Shown piece by piece: positions 62,996 to 64,000 of a DNA stretch of 64,000 nt. The position numbers and the translations under genes are program-made. Under the pieces are notes generated by a model. The model was not told the DNA's origin. It searched no databases and saw only the letters and a program-made list of their open reading frames with translations. The first letter of the stretch is position 1. Every line of letters begins with the position of its first letter. This DNA is from an uncultured Roseibium sp. (GTDB taxonomy: Bacteria; Pseudomonadota; Alphaproteobacteria; Rhizobiales; Stappiaceae), in assembly GCF_947494555.1 (NCBI RefSeq), contig NZ_CANLVF010000011.1, positions 1-64,000 on the forward strand. Direction: 5' to 3'.

Positions 62996-63636
62996 TTGGA
63001 GCCCTCCTCGGGGGTTTCCTCACCGAAGGCTTCTTCGATTTCATGCTGGGCGACTTCCTCCACCTTCTCGATGACCGGAACGTTGATGGGCTGGCGCGAG
63101 GGATCGGCGACAAGTCGCGCATATCCGTAGATCTGCAGGAGTAGCCGCAAGAGCAGAACACTGAGTGCGACCGGGACAACCAGTTTCGACGGCCAGGTCG
63201 GCAGGCGGATATCCATTGTGCTGTCACCGATGTTCCACGATCTGTCGAAGTGGAACCAGGCCCCCCAGATGAGGAGCGCAACAGTGAATGCGATCAGGAT
63301 CACGCCGATCATTTCGCAGATATAGAGCGTGCGCCCGCGTAGCTGACCGAGCAAGATCTCCATCCGGATATGACCACCGACGCGCTGGCAGTAAGCAACA
63401 CCGGCGAAGGCGAAAATCGCCATCGCCTGTTCGGTTATGTCGATGAAGCCGGGTATCGGCGCATTGAACAAGAGACGTCCAAAGACCTGCGCCACAGCGA
63501 GAAAGATCAGTGCAATTATCGAGAAAGCAGCGAACAGGTTGAATCCGTTTTCCACATGGGCAAGCAGCCCGCTGAAGCGGATGTAGGTCGTCGGTCGCTC
63601 CTCGTCGGAACGTCCAGAAGGATCGATTGTCATCAT
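62992..63636 (-). CDS. TRAP transporter small permease (DctQ)
   Basis: 214 residues with four hydrophobic segments and the DctQ pattern (GFIDITEQAMAIFAFAGVAY; RVGGHIRMEILLG). It anchors the large permease. It has an extra acidic C-terminal tail. Coupled to dctM by overlap. Confidence 0.9.
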   Translation of the reverse strand: MMTIDPSGRSDEERPTTYIRFSGLLAHVENGFNLFAAFSIIALIFLAVAQVFGRLLFNAPIPGFIDITEQAMAIFAFAGVAYCQRVGGHIRMEILLGQLRGRTLYICEMIGVILIAFTVALLIWGAWFHFDRSWNIGDSTMDIRLPTWPSKLVVPVALSVLLLRLLLQIYGYARLVADPSRQPINVPVIEKVEEVAQHEIEEAFGEETPEEGSK

Positions 63637-63656
63637 AAGTGTCAGCCCCGGGCAGG

Positions 63657-63690
63657 GCTTCCCGGCGCTCTAAGCGGAGCGCCGGGAAGC
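63657..63690. terminator. Strong hairpin between dctP and dctQ
   Basis: Perfect 14-bp stem GCTTCCCGGCGCTC / GAGCGCCGGGAAGC with a six-base loop. There is no clear T-run. In TRAP operons such hairpins often let the binding-protein mRNA outlast the permease mRNA. Confidence 0.7.
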
Positions 63691-63716
63691 AAGTAGGTCA
63701 AGCCAGCTGTGCGGGC

Positions 63717-64000
63717 TTATTCGGCGATGGTCTTCTTGACCATGTCGAGAAGTTCCTGAGCCGGAAGGCCGGCAGCCGTCTGCTCTTCAATCCAGGCATC
63801 GTGGATCGGGCCAGCCTTTTCGGCAAAGGCGGTCAGTTCTTCGTCGCTGAACTCGACTTCGACGATGCCGCGTTCTTTCAGCTCAGGCCACCATTTGTCG
63901 TAGACCTTGGCGTAGGTCGCCAGGTAGTGATCGAGAGCCGGATCGACGGAAGCATCAAGTGCTGCCTTGAATTCATCCGGCAATGCCTCGTAGGCCTCGA
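63717..64000 (-). CDS. TRAP transporter substrate-binding protein (DctP), C-terminal part
   Basis: Only the last 94 residues are in the window; the rest lies past the right edge. The end (IVEVEFSDEELTAFAEKAGP; IHDAWIEEQTAAGLPAQELL) fits DctP-type periplasmic binding proteins. It is the first gene of the dctP-dctQ-dctM operon. The ligand cannot be judged from this part. Confidence 0.85.
   Translation of the reverse strand, partial: EAYEALPDEFKAALDASVDPALDHYLATYAKVYDKWWPELKERGIVEVEFSDEELTAFAEKAGPIHDAWIEEQTAAGLPAQELLDMVKKTIAE

Overview
The window reads as chromosomal DNA of a GC-rich alphaproteobacterium. HisZ together with HisG, a glycolate oxidase operon, a DUF1127 protein, plant-type GshA, SlyX, DUF2927 and DUF3422 proteins, a CheZ-like phosphatase and many ABC/TRAP/LysR genes all fit a Roseibium/Labrenzia-like (Stappiaceae) or related marine Rhizobiales/Rhodobacterales host. 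That placement is inferred from gene content alone. Coding density is high. I saw no rRNA, tRNA, CRISPR array, transposase or phage gene.

Layout. 1-305: a tandemly duplicated terminator block. 306-9195: an XRE regulator, an orphan Tat-exported peptide-type binding protein beside an M81 (MlrC-like) peptidase, a LysE exporter, a DsbA-like isomerase, a rhodanese, a DMT transporter and a LysR regulator. 9283-11373: an ECF42-like sigma factor with YciI-like and SRPBCC partners. 11571-16546: a degenerate-phosphatase/Nudix fusion, an HTTM-DUF393 membrane protein, GNAT, GST and SlyX. 16645-19612: an adaptor/permease/ATPase efflux operon. 20592-22782: a nitric-oxide response locus with NsrR, a group III truncated globin, two very small membrane proteins and a Crp/Fnr regulator. 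23000-26574: an envelope glycolipid cluster (GT2-GtrA, GT39 and a ChbG-like protein that has lost its metal ligands). 26960-30796: hisS-hisZ-hisG. 30836-39426: a mixed region with a 676-residue unrecognised repeat protein, Tag glycosylase, CheZ-like phosphatase, L,D-transpeptidase and a ClC antiporter. 39456-49362: 2-hydroxyacid oxidation, with glcDEF and a divergent LysR, a class I cytochrome c, and an lldR-lldD pair. 49383-53683: an amidotransferase with an internal amber codon, a DMT transporter, two paralogous LysR regulators and a DUF1127 protein. 53791-60732: rsmE, adenylate cyclase, gshA and xseA. 61625-64000: a TRAP transporter running off the right edge.

How it fits together. The glc and lld genes would feed electrons from glycolate and L-lactate into respiration. 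The NsrR locus would sense and detoxify NO. The GT cluster would modify envelope lipids. The ECF module would control a small stress regulon without a classical anti-sigma factor.

The signals most worth a second look are: (1) the NsrR-globin operon with two tiny membrane proteins and three copies of an 11-bp half-site; (2) the ChbG-like protein lacking every usual metal ligand; (3) the lower-GC, extended middle section of hisS; (4) the in-frame amber codon in the amidotransferase gene; (5) paired GACAA-N3-TTGTC palindromes at the glc promoter; (6) the orphan 676-residue protein; (7) the HTTM-DUF393 fusion. I do not see a clear multi-gene system of an entirely new class. The NO locus with its small membrane proteins comes closest.
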